Shown here in pieces: positions 33,027 through 41,465 of a stretch of 64,000 bases of DNA; position 1 is the first letter of the stretch, and the number at the start of each line of letters is the position of its first letter. Position numbers and translations under genes: made by a program. The stretch covers positions 5,106,838 through 5,170,837 of the forward strand of contig NZ_KB910518.1 of NCBI RefSeq assembly GCF_000374185.1. The letters are read 5' to 3'. The notes beneath the pieces are model-generated. The model searched no databases. It saw only the letters and a program-made list of their open reading frames with translations, and was not told the DNA's origin. Source of the DNA: Paenibacillus sp. HW567. GTDB taxonomy: Bacteria; Bacillota; Bacilli; Paenibacillales; Paenibacillaceae.

Positions 33027-35180
33027 TTAACCTTGCGCCGCCAGCCGGTAACATCCGCTTACATAATCCCGCTGGATGTCCGGCAGCGTCAGCCCCGCCT
33101 GCATCAGGCGGTCGCCGCCGTAGACTTCGCCGCTATCCGCGAGGCGGTAGTCGAAATCCGGGTTCAGTCCGCTGAGCAGCAGCGTACGGTGCGCCGGGTG
33201 CGGCACCGCCATCACCCGGAAATAGTAGACCAGCGCCTCACGCTGATCATCCGAGACGAACATCCAGGCCGTCTCATTGCCTTCGAACGGACTTTGCAGA
33301 CGGTACAGATTGCCCTGCTGCACCAGGCTGCGGATCTCCTTGTAGTTCGCCACCTGCGCCTTGGCCAGCTCTTTCTCCTCCGGGGTGAATTTGGTCAGAT
33401 CCAGCTCGTAGCCGAAATTACCGGACATGGCGACATCGCCGCGGAAGGAGAGCGGCGTAATCCGCCCGACCTGATGATTCGGCACAGCGGAGACATGCGC
33501 GCCCATCGCGCTAACCGGATAGACCAGACTTGTGCCGTACTGAATTTTCAACCGCTCTACCGCATCGGTGTCATCGCTGGTCCAGGTCTGCGGCATATAG
33601 TAGAGCATGCCGGGATCGAAACGCCCGCCGCCGCTGCAGCAGCTCTCGAACAGAATATGCGGGAACGCAGAGGTCAGACGCTCCAGCAGCTCGTACAGCC
33701 CCAGCACATATCGGTGTGCCGTTTCACTCTGGCGTTCTGCCGGAAGCTGCGCCGAACCGATCTCTGTCAGGCAGCGGTTCATATCCCATTTGATATAGGC
33801 TACCGGAACGGTAGAGAAAATGCGGCTGAGCGATTCAAAAATATACTGCCGCACCTCTTCCCTGGTGTAGTCCAGCACCAGTTGCCAGCGAAACTCGCTG
33901 CGGCGGCGGCCCGGAACATGCAGACACCAGTCCGGATGGCTGCGGTACAGGTCGCTGTCCGGCGAGATCATCTCCGGCTCGACCCACAGGCCGAACTTCA
34001 GGCCGTGGCCGTTCACCCGCTGTGCCAGATCGGACAGGCCGCCGGGCAGCTTACGCAGATCCTCGGTCCAGTCGCCGAGCGAGGAGTTATCTGCATCCCG
34101 TTTGCCGAACCAGCCATCGTCCAGCACGAACAGCTCGATGCCGAGCTTTGCGCCTTCGGCGGCAATCGCCTCCAGCTTCTCGGTGTTGAAATTGAAATAG
34201 GTCGCTTCCCAGTTGTTCACCAGGATAGGCCGTTCCTTGTCCCTGTATTGCCCTCTGCTCAGCCGCGTCCGGTACAGGCGGTGATAGGTTCTCGACATTT
34301 CCCCGATTCCCTGTCCCGAGTAGACCATAACGGCTTCCGGGGTCTGGAACCGCTCGCCCGGCTCCAGCTTCCAGGAGAAATCGAACGAATTCAGCCCGAT
34401 GACCAGGCGGGTCATCCCGAAGGAATCGACCTCCGCTTCGGCTTCGAAGCCGCCGCTGTACACCAGGGAGAAGCCGTATACTTCCCCCCGGTTCTCGTCC
34501 GCGCCGGGCTTAGCCAGCGCAGCAAAAGGATTGTGCTGGTGGCTGCTCATCCCCCGGCGGCTCTGGATTGTAGTACCGCCCTGCTCAAGACGTCTGCGGG
34601 TGATATTACCTTCCCGCGACCAGGCGCCGGAGAGGTAGATCATCTCCATCCCCGCTACCTGGAAATCAACAGAGGCGCTCAGCGCACGCTGCAATTGCAG
34701 CGGAGACGAACCGTCATTTACAAATTCCACGGAACGCGCGATTACATCCAGTTCCTTGTATACCGTATAGCGGAGGATCACGTTCAGCTTGGCGTAATCA
34801 TCGCGCAGCGTAAGCTCCAGCGTATCCGCTTCCTCCGCCGACTCCACATAGACTGAGGGCAGTCCGGCGAGCGCCGGTTTCCCTTGCAATACGCGGTATC
34901 CCTGGTAACGCAGCTCAGTGATCCTTGTTCCATCCTCAAGCTTCGCCTGATACGCGGGCACGCGGAAATCCCCCGTGCCGTACTGCGGGTATTCCTGCGG
35001 CAAGCGGTCAAGCGAGCCGCCGGTCACCAGCGGGTGCAAGCCCTCCAGATTGCTGCTGTGGCGCAGCTTGTTCCCCCAATAGACATGCGCCGGATAGTCA
35101 TTGACCAGCTCGATGATGTAGCTCATGCCCTTGCTTTGCAAATGGAATATCCCTTTATCCTCCTGAACCCAAATCGCCAT
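33027..35180 (-). CDS. GH36 alpha-galactosidase
   Basis: Removes alpha-1,6-galactose from melibiose, raffinose-type sugars and galactomannan oligosaccharides; cytoplasmic, 717 aa. Domains: N-terminal beta supersandwich (1-310), TIM barrel (320-640), C-terminal beta domain. The nucleophile is D466 in YIKWDMNR and the acid/base is D536 in TWTSDDTDA. FESCCSGGGRFDPG and VLDDGWFGKRD are further family blocks. The frame is open far upstream through a dispersed repeat, but the AAGGA ribosome site and ATG at 35180 (MAIWVQEDKGIFHL) mark the true start. It lies downstream of the beta-mannosidase, separated by a repeat, and together they could degrade galactomannan. Confidence 0.95.
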   Translation of the reverse strand: MAIWVQEDKGIFHLQSKGMSYIIELVNDYPAHVYWGNKLRHSSNLEGLHPLVTGGSLDRLPQEYPQYGTGDFRVPAYQAKLEDGTRITELRYQGYRVLQGKPALAGLPSVYVESAEEADTLELTLRDDYAKLNVILRYTVYKELDVIARSVEFVNDGSSPLQLQRALSASVDFQVAGMEMIYLSGAWSREGNITRRRLEQGGTTIQSRRGMSSHQHNPFAALAKPGADENRGEVYGFSLVYSGGFEAEAEVDSFGMTRLVIGLNSFDFSWKLEPGERFQTPEAVMVYSGQGIGEMSRTYHRLYRTRLSRGQYRDKERPILVNNWEATYFNFNTEKLEAIAAEGAKLGIELFVLDDGWFGKRDADNSSLGDWTEDLRKLPGGLSDLAQRVNGHGLKFGLWVEPEMISPDSDLYRSHPDWCLHVPGRRRSEFRWQLVLDYTREEVRQYIFESLSRIFSTVPVAYIKWDMNRCLTEIGSAQLPAERQSETAHRYVLGLYELLERLTSAFPHILFESCCSGGGRFDPGMLYYMPQTWTSDDTDAVERLKIQYGTSLVYPVSAMGAHVSAVPNHQVGRITPLSFRGDVAMSGNFGYELDLTKFTPEEKELAKAQVANYKEIRSLVQQGNLYRLQSPFEGNETAWMFVSDDQREALVYYFRVMAVPHPAHRTLLLSGLNPDFDYRLADSGEVYGGDRLMQAGLTLPDIQRDYVSGCYRLAAQG

Positions 35181-35208
35181 AGTCTTATTTCCTTCTCTCC
35201 TGAACGTT

Positions 35209-35421
35209 ATATCCGTTGAACTATAGATTTTCATATTGGGGCTGGTCGTAACTGCGGGGAATGTTTGGACTTCCGGCCGCTGCCCGCCTGCAGATTTCTT
35301 GATTGTTACCGCTCTTCGCAGTGGAAATCCGCAGACAAAGGCGGACGCGTTCGCTCCTACAGTTCCAAACTTTCCCTCCGTCACTTCGGCCCTTTTTATT
35401 TTTCTTAAGTTCAACAGAATC
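35209..35421. repeat. structured dispersed element, copy D
   Basis: The ends CGTTGAACTATAG and CTTAAGTTCAAC are imperfect inverted repeats. Inner stem GCCTGCAGATTTC pairs with GAAATCCGCAGAC. The sequence is close to the copy at 7309. It sits between the beta-mannosidase stop and the alpha-galactosidase start. Nothing else is visible in 35181-35496. Confidence 0.82.
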
Positions 35422-35496
35422 AACAACAGTACACTTCAATTAAGTCTATTTCAGAAACAATGCACCCAACGCTCGGCTTCAGGAAGCCTCCCTTAC

Positions 35497-38049
35497 CTAC
35501 AGCAGACTGCCGTTTACATAATCCGCCATCGAGTGAATCTCCAGCCCCTTCGGCGCAGCCGGAATGAAATCCTCGGCCGCGTTGCCGCGCAGGAAGAATT
35601 CCACGGTCTTCGTCTCGCCCGGAAGCAGGTCGAAGAAGTTATCCGAGAAGATTCCCTCCTCTTCTGCTGTCAGATACACCCCTCTAGCCAGCACATCGCT
35701 GGTTACCGTGAAGCTTAGTCCGCCGCTGCCCGGAACCTCTTCCACCGCGAGAGCAGGTGCGGTCAATGCGATCTCCTTGGCGGATACGAAGTAGTGGCGC
35801 GAATGCGCCAGCAGCACATCACCAGCCAGGAAAGACGCGGTCAGCAGCACCCGCCCGGGATCGCGCCCCTCCAGCAGCCCGGCAAGACCGGCTGTAAATA
35901 CAATCCCCGAGGAATCCGCTGCCAGCGTCACCCGCTCGGACCATTCCTGCAGCACTGCGCCGCTTGAGTCCTGCAGCCGGATTTGCAGCACACCGGCAAC
36001 AGCTTCCTGCCGGTCGGACACGGCATGCACCTCAAGGTTCTCCCCGTCAGCGCTGACGATGGAGAGCATTAGCTCCTGGAAGCTTTTGCGGACCGTGTAT
36101 TGCAGTGCCTTCCAGCGGCCGTAATAATCCATGCTCGCCCAGGAGGCTACCGGCCAGCAATCGTTCATTTGCCAATACAACGTGCCCATGCAATAAGGCT
36201 TGTTTCTTCTGTGGCTTTCAATGGCAATCCGCATCGCTTCTGCCTGAAGAATCTGGCTCATGTAGAGGAAACCCCTGAAATCCTTCGGCTGCGGCAAATA
36301 GATATCCATATACTCCTTAATCAGCAGGTTGCCGCGTCCGTTCTTCTGGTGGGCCAGCATAACCTCCGATTCCAGCTCCATATCGCTCTCTTCCGCGTAG
36401 CTAAGCACCGATTTCAATTCAGGGAAGGACTGGAAGCCGTATTCACTCATGAAGCGGCCTACCTTGTCGTTATAGTTCTCAAACGGCTCGCTGGAATGCC
36501 ACACGCCCCAATAATGGACATCGCCTTCGCCGGCAATCCTTGTCGCGTGCTGGTTGGCATCCCCGGTAAGGTCCCGCAGCGGAGAAGATGCCCAGTAATC
36601 TACATCCGGGTGACCGGCAGCCACAGCTTCCGGCAGAATATGATGGAACACGGCTTCATAATCCTTCCACAGGGTCTCGCGGATATCCTGACTAAGCTTC
36701 TCCTTCCATCCCCAGCCTATGTTGTCCTCATAATGCGCCCAGGCCGAATCCATCTCATTATTGCCGCACCACAGGGCAATACACGGATGATTGCGCAGTC
36801 TCCGCACGTTATACTCGGCTTCCTCCCGCACACTCTTCAGGAAATGCTCATCCCCGGGATACATGCTGCACGCGAACATGAAATCCTGCCACACCAGCAG
36901 ACCGTATTCGTCGCACAGCCGGTAAAAAACATCCTCTTCATATATACCGCCGCCCCACACCCGCAGCATGTTCATATTGGATCTGGCCGCCGAGGCGATC
37001 TCATGACGGTAGCGCTCCTCAGTAACCTCTGTGGAAAAACTGTCATTCGGAATATGATTAGAGCCTTTGGCAAAGACCCGCACACCGTTCAGCTCAAAAT
37101 AAAACGACGCCCCCCGCTCATCCGGCTGCCGGACCAGCTTGATTTCCCGCAGGCCGGTAGTCACCTCTGCCTGTGCTATAGCTTCCCCGCCTTGCAGAAG
37201 CTCTGCGCAGAACGCGGTCAGATTAGGCTCCCCCAGTCCGGTACACCACCACAGGCGGGGCTGATCCACTACAGCCTCCAGCTCCAGAATCTGCTTACCC
37301 GGCTGTACCGAGACAGACTTCATCCATTCCTGTCCGCCGGAGCTGATCCGCAGCAGCCCGTCCCAGCCTGCCGGCGAATCCACCTCTACCACCGCCGTCA
37401 GTCTGGCTTCAGCGGCTGTAACCGCATTCTGGCGGATATAAAGATCGCTCACCTTCACACTGTCCCGGCCTTCCAGCACCGCCTCGCGCCAGATGCCGCT
37501 GGTCACAAATCTCGGACCCCAGTCCCAGCCATAGTGATAAGGCGCTTTGCGGGCAAATACGCTGATCTGCTGCTCCCCGAGCCCGCCCAGCTCCGATTGG
37601 TCATTAGGCGCCGGAAGCGCATAGCCAAGCCGCTCCAGCTTCGGCAGATCCTCCTGCACCACTGAACGGAATCTGACCCGGATTTCATTGTCACCCGTTC
37701 GCAGCAACGCTTTCACATTCACGGTCCAGGACCGGAACATATTGTCCGCAGAGAGCGCATGGATATCATTTACGAAAATATCAGCGTATGTGTCCAGTCC
37801 GGCGAAGACCAGTTCAGTCACCGCAAGCCGCTGCCATTCCTCATCTAGCTGCAGGACTGTCCGGTATTCCCAATCCTTTTTGTCGATCCATTGCAGCTCA
37901 TGCTCGTTTTTTCCATAAAAAGGCTGCGGGATAAGTTCATTGCGAAGCAGATCGGTATGCACCGTTCCCGGCACGGCTGCCGGCAGCCACGCGTCATCAC
38001 CGCAGGCTCTAAATTCCCAGTTGTTCAATTGAAGTTGCATTTGTTTCAT
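35497..38049 (-). CDS. GH2 beta-mannosidase
   Basis: Releases mannose from the non-reducing end of mannan oligosaccharides; cytoplasmic, 850 aa. Domains: sugar-binding jelly roll (1-190), immunoglobulin-like domain, TIM barrel (about 300-610), C-terminal beta domains. Acid/base Glu is in WCGNNEMDSAW (E432) and the nucleophile in FMSEYGFQSFP (E536); that second motif and GWDWGPRFVTSG are typical of beta-mannosidases rather than beta-galactosidases. AGGAGG lies 4 bases before the ATG at 38049; a further ATG (MQLQLNNWEF) three codons on is also possible. It diverges from the second sugar ABC operon. Confidence 0.95.
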   Translation of the reverse strand: MKQMQLQLNNWEFRACGDDAWLPAAVPGTVHTDLLRNELIPQPFYGKNEHELQWIDKKDWEYRTVLQLDEEWQRLAVTELVFAGLDTYADIFVNDIHALSADNMFRSWTVNVKALLRTGDNEIRVRFRSVVQEDLPKLERLGYALPAPNDQSELGGLGEQQISVFARKAPYHYGWDWGPRFVTSGIWREAVLEGRDSVKVSDLYIRQNAVTAAEARLTAVVEVDSPAGWDGLLRISSGGQEWMKSVSVQPGKQILELEAVVDQPRLWWCTGLGEPNLTAFCAELLQGGEAIAQAEVTTGLREIKLVRQPDERGASFYFELNGVRVFAKGSNHIPNDSFSTEVTEERYRHEIASAARSNMNMLRVWGGGIYEEDVFYRLCDEYGLLVWQDFMFACSMYPGDEHFLKSVREEAEYNVRRLRNHPCIALWCGNNEMDSAWAHYEDNIGWGWKEKLSQDIRETLWKDYEAVFHHILPEAVAAGHPDVDYWASSPLRDLTGDANQHATRIAGEGDVHYWGVWHSSEPFENYNDKVGRFMSEYGFQSFPELKSVLSYAEESDMELESEVMLAHQKNGRGNLLIKEYMDIYLPQPKDFRGFLYMSQILQAEAMRIAIESHRRNKPYCMGTLYWQMNDCWPVASWASMDYYGRWKALQYTVRKSFQELMLSIVSADGENLEVHAVSDRQEAVAGVLQIRLQDSSGAVLQEWSERVTLAADSSGIVFTAGLAGLLEGRDPGRVLLTASFLAGDVLLAHSRHYFVSAKEIALTAPALAVEEVPGSGGLSFTVTSDVLARGVYLTAEEEGIFSDNFFDLLPGETKTVEFFLRGNAAEDFIPAAPKGLEIHSMADYVNGSLL

Positions 38050-38201
38050 GGGACCTCCTAAAATACGAATATTAATCGTTTTCACATTCATTCTATTTTG
38101 TTATCTTATTGTTAGCAATACACTAATTATATTATTTCAAACAGAATAAATGAAGACAATAAATAATAAACCGCTCCATTTCTCAATGGCAAACTCATCG
38201 T

Positions 38202-38227
38202 TATAATAAATGATGTAAACGCTAACA
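38202..38227 (+). promoter_or_regulatory. promoter -10 box with overlapping cre site
   Basis: TATAAT at 38202-38207 is followed by TGTAAACGCTAACA (38214-38227), which fits the cre consensus TGWAARCGYTWNCW at every position. The site covers the expected transcription start, the position for catabolite repression of the second sugar ABC operon by CcpA or a LacI-type repressor. Confidence 0.8.
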
Positions 38228-38251
38228 ATAAAACGAAAAGGGGACAACGCA

Positions 38252-39598
38252 ATGAGAAACAAGTTATTTTCGTTATGTTTTGTTATCATCATGATTTTCT
38301 CTCTATCCTTGACAGGCTGCGGCTCCAATGGCAACAATAACGCCGCTACAGCCACCGACAAGCCTGCTGAGTCTACAGCGCCAGAGAACACCGGCGGCGA
38401 TGCGGCGGCGACCACCGAACCGTCAGCGGCCAGCGGCTCCGAACTCAGCGGCAAAATTACCTTTCTCACCAACAGAACCGACATGATCGGCAAAGAGTAT
38501 GACGAATATGTAAAGCGCTTCAATGAGAAATATCCGAACATCAAGGTTGAATTCGAAGCCTCCCAAACTGACTACAACCAGCAAGCCAAGGTCAGAATGG
38601 CGAGTGGCGAGCTGCCGGACGTTATGTTTGTCCCGACCATCCCGAACTCCGACCTGCCGAAATATTTTGCCTCACTGGACGATCTCGGCCTAAACGATAA
38701 GATTACCTTCAAAGATTTCAAATCCTACGAAGGCAAGCTCTACGGAATTACAACCGGTAACTCCACCTCCGGTATCGTCTACAACAAGAAAGCCTTTGCC
38801 GATGCCGGCATCACTGAAATCCCCAAGACCTGGGATGAGTTCCTCGCCGCCTGCGAGAAGCTGAAAGCCAAAGGCATCATTCCGCTTGCTTCCAACTTCA
38901 AGGACAAATGGCCGCTGAACGACTGGGTCTATGCAGTACCGCGCATCATTGAAGGCAAACCGGACTTCCCTAATGAGAAGCTGCACACCGACACTCCGTT
39001 CACCATGGATAATGGATACGGCAAATCACTTAGCCTGTTAAGAGAGCTGAATGAAAAGGGCTATCTGGAGAAAGACATCAACTCCACCAACTGGGAACAG
39101 TCCAAGAAAGACATCGCATCCGGCAAGTTCGCCATGTACTTCCTGGGCAACTGGGTCATCAATCAAGTCATCGGCGCAGGGGCAACATCCGACAACGTAG
39201 GTTTCTTCCCGCTGCCTTATGACAACTCGGGTACACTGACCGCACCGCTTAGCCCTGACTTCTTCTATGCGGTAGCCAAGGACAGCAAAAATGTAGACGC
39301 TGCCAAAGCCTTCGTGAAATGGATGATCGAGGATTCCGGTTATGAGGATTTTGCCGGATTCATCTCTCCGCTCAAAGGCAAGGAATCCAAGCTGACCCAG
39401 CTCAAGGAATTCCAGGCTACCGGCGTAACGCTGCAGGAAGGCACTGTTGATGATGCCAAGGTTACGGAAATTACCAATAAGGCACAGCTCGACCTGCCGG
39501 CTATGGCGCAGGAATTTGTACTCGCCAAAGATCCGCAGACCGTATTCGACAAATGGAACAAAGCCTGGGCCAAGGCCAAAAAGGAACTCGGCTATTGA
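38252..39598 (+). CDS. sugar ABC transporter substrate-binding lipoprotein
   Basis: A 448-aa family-1 binding protein. Signal peptide MRNKLFSLCFVIIMIFSLSL, then lipobox LTGC (Cys23) and a 40-residue Thr/Ala/Glu-rich linker. The mature domain has YVKRFNEKYPNIKVEFEAS, SGELPDVMFVP and GIVYNKKAFADAGI. It binds a sugar outside the membrane for the permeases at 39709 and 40605. A perfect 15-bp hairpin between this gene and the first permease probably lets it be made in excess. The beta-mannosidase diverging from it suggests a mannoside ligand (inference). Confidence 0.93.
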   Translation: MRNKLFSLCFVIIMIFSLSLTGCGSNGNNNAATATDKPAESTAPENTGGDAAATTEPSAASGSELSGKITFLTNRTDMIGKEYDEYVKRFNEKYPNIKVEFEASQTDYNQQAKVRMASGELPDVMFVPTIPNSDLPKYFASLDDLGLNDKITFKDFKSYEGKLYGITTGNSTSGIVYNKKAFADAGITEIPKTWDEFLAACEKLKAKGIIPLASNFKDKWPLNDWVYAVPRIIEGKPDFPNEKLHTDTPFTMDNGYGKSLSLLRELNEKGYLEKDINSTNWEQSKKDIASGKFAMYFLGNWVINQVIGAGATSDNVGFFPLPYDNSGTLTAPLSPDFFYAVAKDSKNVDAAKAFVKWMIEDSGYEDFAGFISPLKGKESKLTQLKEFQATGVTLQEGTVDDAKVTEITNKAQLDLPAMAQEFVLAKDPQTVFDKWNKAWAKAKKELGY

Positions 39599-39638
39599 GC
39601 TAAGACTCACCTGCACAGTGAGGCCACATAAACATGGC

Positions 39639-39677
39639 GCAAAATGGATTATCGCCTTCACGGATAATCCATTTTGC
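39639..39677 (+). promoter_or_regulatory. intercistronic hairpin between binding protein and permease genes
   Basis: GCAAAATGGATTATC (39639-39653) and GATAATCCATTTTGC (39663-39677) are perfect 15-bp complements around a 9-base loop. No long T tract follows, so it looks like an RNA-stabilising or partial-termination stem rather than a full terminator. Confidence 0.75.
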
Positions 39678-39708
39678 CGTCAATAGCTTAAGGAAAGAAG
39701 GTCAAGCC

Positions 39709-40602
39709 ATGTTCGGAACGTTATCCTATAACAAACAGAAGACGATCATTATCATCTCATTCCTGCTTATTCCGCTGCTGCTGCTGGCTACATTCACCTA
39801 TTATCCGGCGCTTAAGCTGATCTACTACAGCTTCACGAACTGGGATGGCTATAGCCCCGAGAAGCCCTGGGTCGGTCTCGACAACTACCGTGAGGTGTTC
39901 AGCAATCCTGATATCTTCAAGGTGTTCGCACATAACTTTGCCTATTTCGTCATGGGCATTATCCAGAATATAGTAGCGATTTATTTCGCCGTCGTGCTGA
40001 ACAGCAGGCTGCGGGGCCGCAACGGCTTCCGCATTATGCTCTTCCTGCCCTACATTATGAACGGTGTCGCTGTCGCGTTTATGTTCGGCTATGTCTTCGA
40101 TACCACGAACGGTTCGCTGAATCTGTTCCTGAACAGCCTTGGGCTTACCCATCTGGCAGAGACCAGTTGGCTCGGGACCGAAGGATTGGTCAACTATTCC
40201 CTTGCTTCCACCGGCTTCTGGCGTTTCATGGGCTACAACATGGTCATTTACATCGCCTCCCTGCAGGCCATCCCAAGCGATATTTATGAAGCGGCCAAGA
40301 TCGACGGCGCAGGCTCCTTTCAGACACTGTGGAGAGTCACCCTGCCGAATATGAAGGCCGTGATCCAGCTCAATCTCTTCCTGACCGTGACCGGTGCGCT
40401 GGAGGTGTTCGACCTGCCGTTCGTACTGACCAAAGGCGGCCCTGCTGGCGCCAGCCAGACTTATGTGCAGCGCGTAGTGGAGACGGCATTCGCTTTTAAC
40501 AATTACGGCCTGGCATCGGCGATGAGCATCATTCTGCTGTTCTTTGTCGTTATCGTGCTGCTGGTGCAGCAGCTCGTTCTGAGCCGGGGAGGAGACAAGT
40601 AA
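39709..40602 (+). CDS. sugar ABC transporter permease, MalF type
   Basis: A 297-aa permease with six predicted helices, the first being TIIIISFLLIPLLLLATFTYYPA. The EAA loop is YEAAKIDGAGSFQTLWRVTLP. I chose the ATG at 39709, preceded by GAAGGT, because the open frame to its left only crosses the intercistronic hairpin. It is followed after 2 bases by the partner permease. Confidence 0.94.
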   Translation: MFGTLSYNKQKTIIIISFLLIPLLLLATFTYYPALKLIYYSFTNWDGYSPEKPWVGLDNYREVFSNPDIFKVFAHNFAYFVMGIIQNIVAIYFAVVLNSRLRGRNGFRIMLFLPYIMNGVAVAFMFGYVFDTTNGSLNLFLNSLGLTHLAETSWLGTEGLVNYSLASTGFWRFMGYNMVIYIASLQAIPSDIYEAAKIDGAGSFQTLWRVTLPNMKAVIQLNLFLTVTGALEVFDLPFVLTKGGPAGASQTYVQRVVETAFAFNNYGLASAMSIILLFFVVIVLLVQQLVLSRGGDK

Positions 40603-40604
40603 CT

Positions 40605-41438
40605 ATGACACACACCAAGTTCCGCTTCACCGATGTTATCAAATACTTATCGCTCCTGATCGGGGTCTTTGTCGTCCTCTTTCCCCCTTATGTAGTGGTG
40701 GTCAATGCCTTTAAATCTACGGATGAGTTCAACTCCAGCAGCTCTATGGCACTGCCCAAGAGTTTCTTGAACTTTGACAACTTTGTCGCCGTCTTCCAGC
40801 GCGGGGGTCTGCTCAGCGGCTTCGGCAATGTCCTCGTCATTATCATAATTACATTGACCCTGAACATTCTGTTTGGGACAATGGTTGCGTACGTGCTGGG
40901 CCGCTTTTCTTTCAAGCTGAAGCCGATTGTGTTCGGAGCTTATCTGGTAGCCACCATCATTCCCAGCATAACCACTCAGGTTGCGACCTTCGGCATCATT
41001 AAGAATATGGGACTATACAACACGCTCGGCGCCCCCATCGTGCTCTATATCGGCGCAGACGTGATCCAGATTATTCTGTACCTGCAGTTTATCCGCAACA
41101 TTCCTGTCGATCTCGACGAGAGTGCGATGGTAGAGGGCGCTTCCCTCTTCAAAATCTACCGCTCGATCATCTTCCCGCTGCTGACTCCGGCCACGGCGAC
41201 GCTGGTTATTCTGAAGACGATCAGCATTTATAATGACATGTACATCCCTTACCTATATATGCCCAAACAGAGCCTTGGTGTGGTCACCACCATCCTAATG
41301 CGTTTCCAGGGGGTCAATTCGGGGGAATGGAACCTGATCTGTGCGGCGATTCTGCTCATTCTGCTGCCTACAGTGATTCTGTACTTTTTCCTGCAGCGGT
41401 ATATCTTTGAAGGCGTAACGAGCGGCGCGGTCAAGTAA
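40605..41438 (+). CDS. sugar ABC transporter permease, MalG type
   Basis: A 277-aa permease with six predicted helices, first YLSLLIGVFVVLFPPYVVVV. The EAA-type loop reads DESAMVEGASLFKIYRSIIFPLL, with Ser in place of the first Ala. C-terminus is QRYIFEGVTSGAVK. It completes the importer; no ATPase gene follows, so a shared MsmX-like ATPase is expected elsewhere. The histidine kinase gene starts 28 bases downstream, so transporter and sensor are likely co-transcribed. Confidence 0.94.
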   Translation: MTHTKFRFTDVIKYLSLLIGVFVVLFPPYVVVVNAFKSTDEFNSSSSMALPKSFLNFDNFVAVFQRGGLLSGFGNVLVIIIITLTLNILFGTMVAYVLGRFSFKLKPIVFGAYLVATIIPSITTQVATFGIIKNMGLYNTLGAPIVLYIGADVIQIILYLQFIRNIPVDLDESAMVEGASLFKIYRSIIFPLLTPATATLVILKTISIYNDMYIPYLYMPKQSLGVVTTILMRFQGVNSGEWNLICAAILLILLPTVILYFFLQRYIFEGVTSGAVK

Positions 41439-41465
41439 GCGGCATGTACGGAGAGGAATAACAGC

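Noticed and set aside
35181..35426. An N-terminal extension of the alpha-galactosidase
   Set aside because: The frame is open only because it crosses the dispersed repeat; the ribosome site and family alignment place the start at 35180.
39634..39708. An N-terminal extension of the MalF-type permease
   Set aside because: It would translate the intercistronic hairpin and has no ribosome site; the ATG at 39709 has one.
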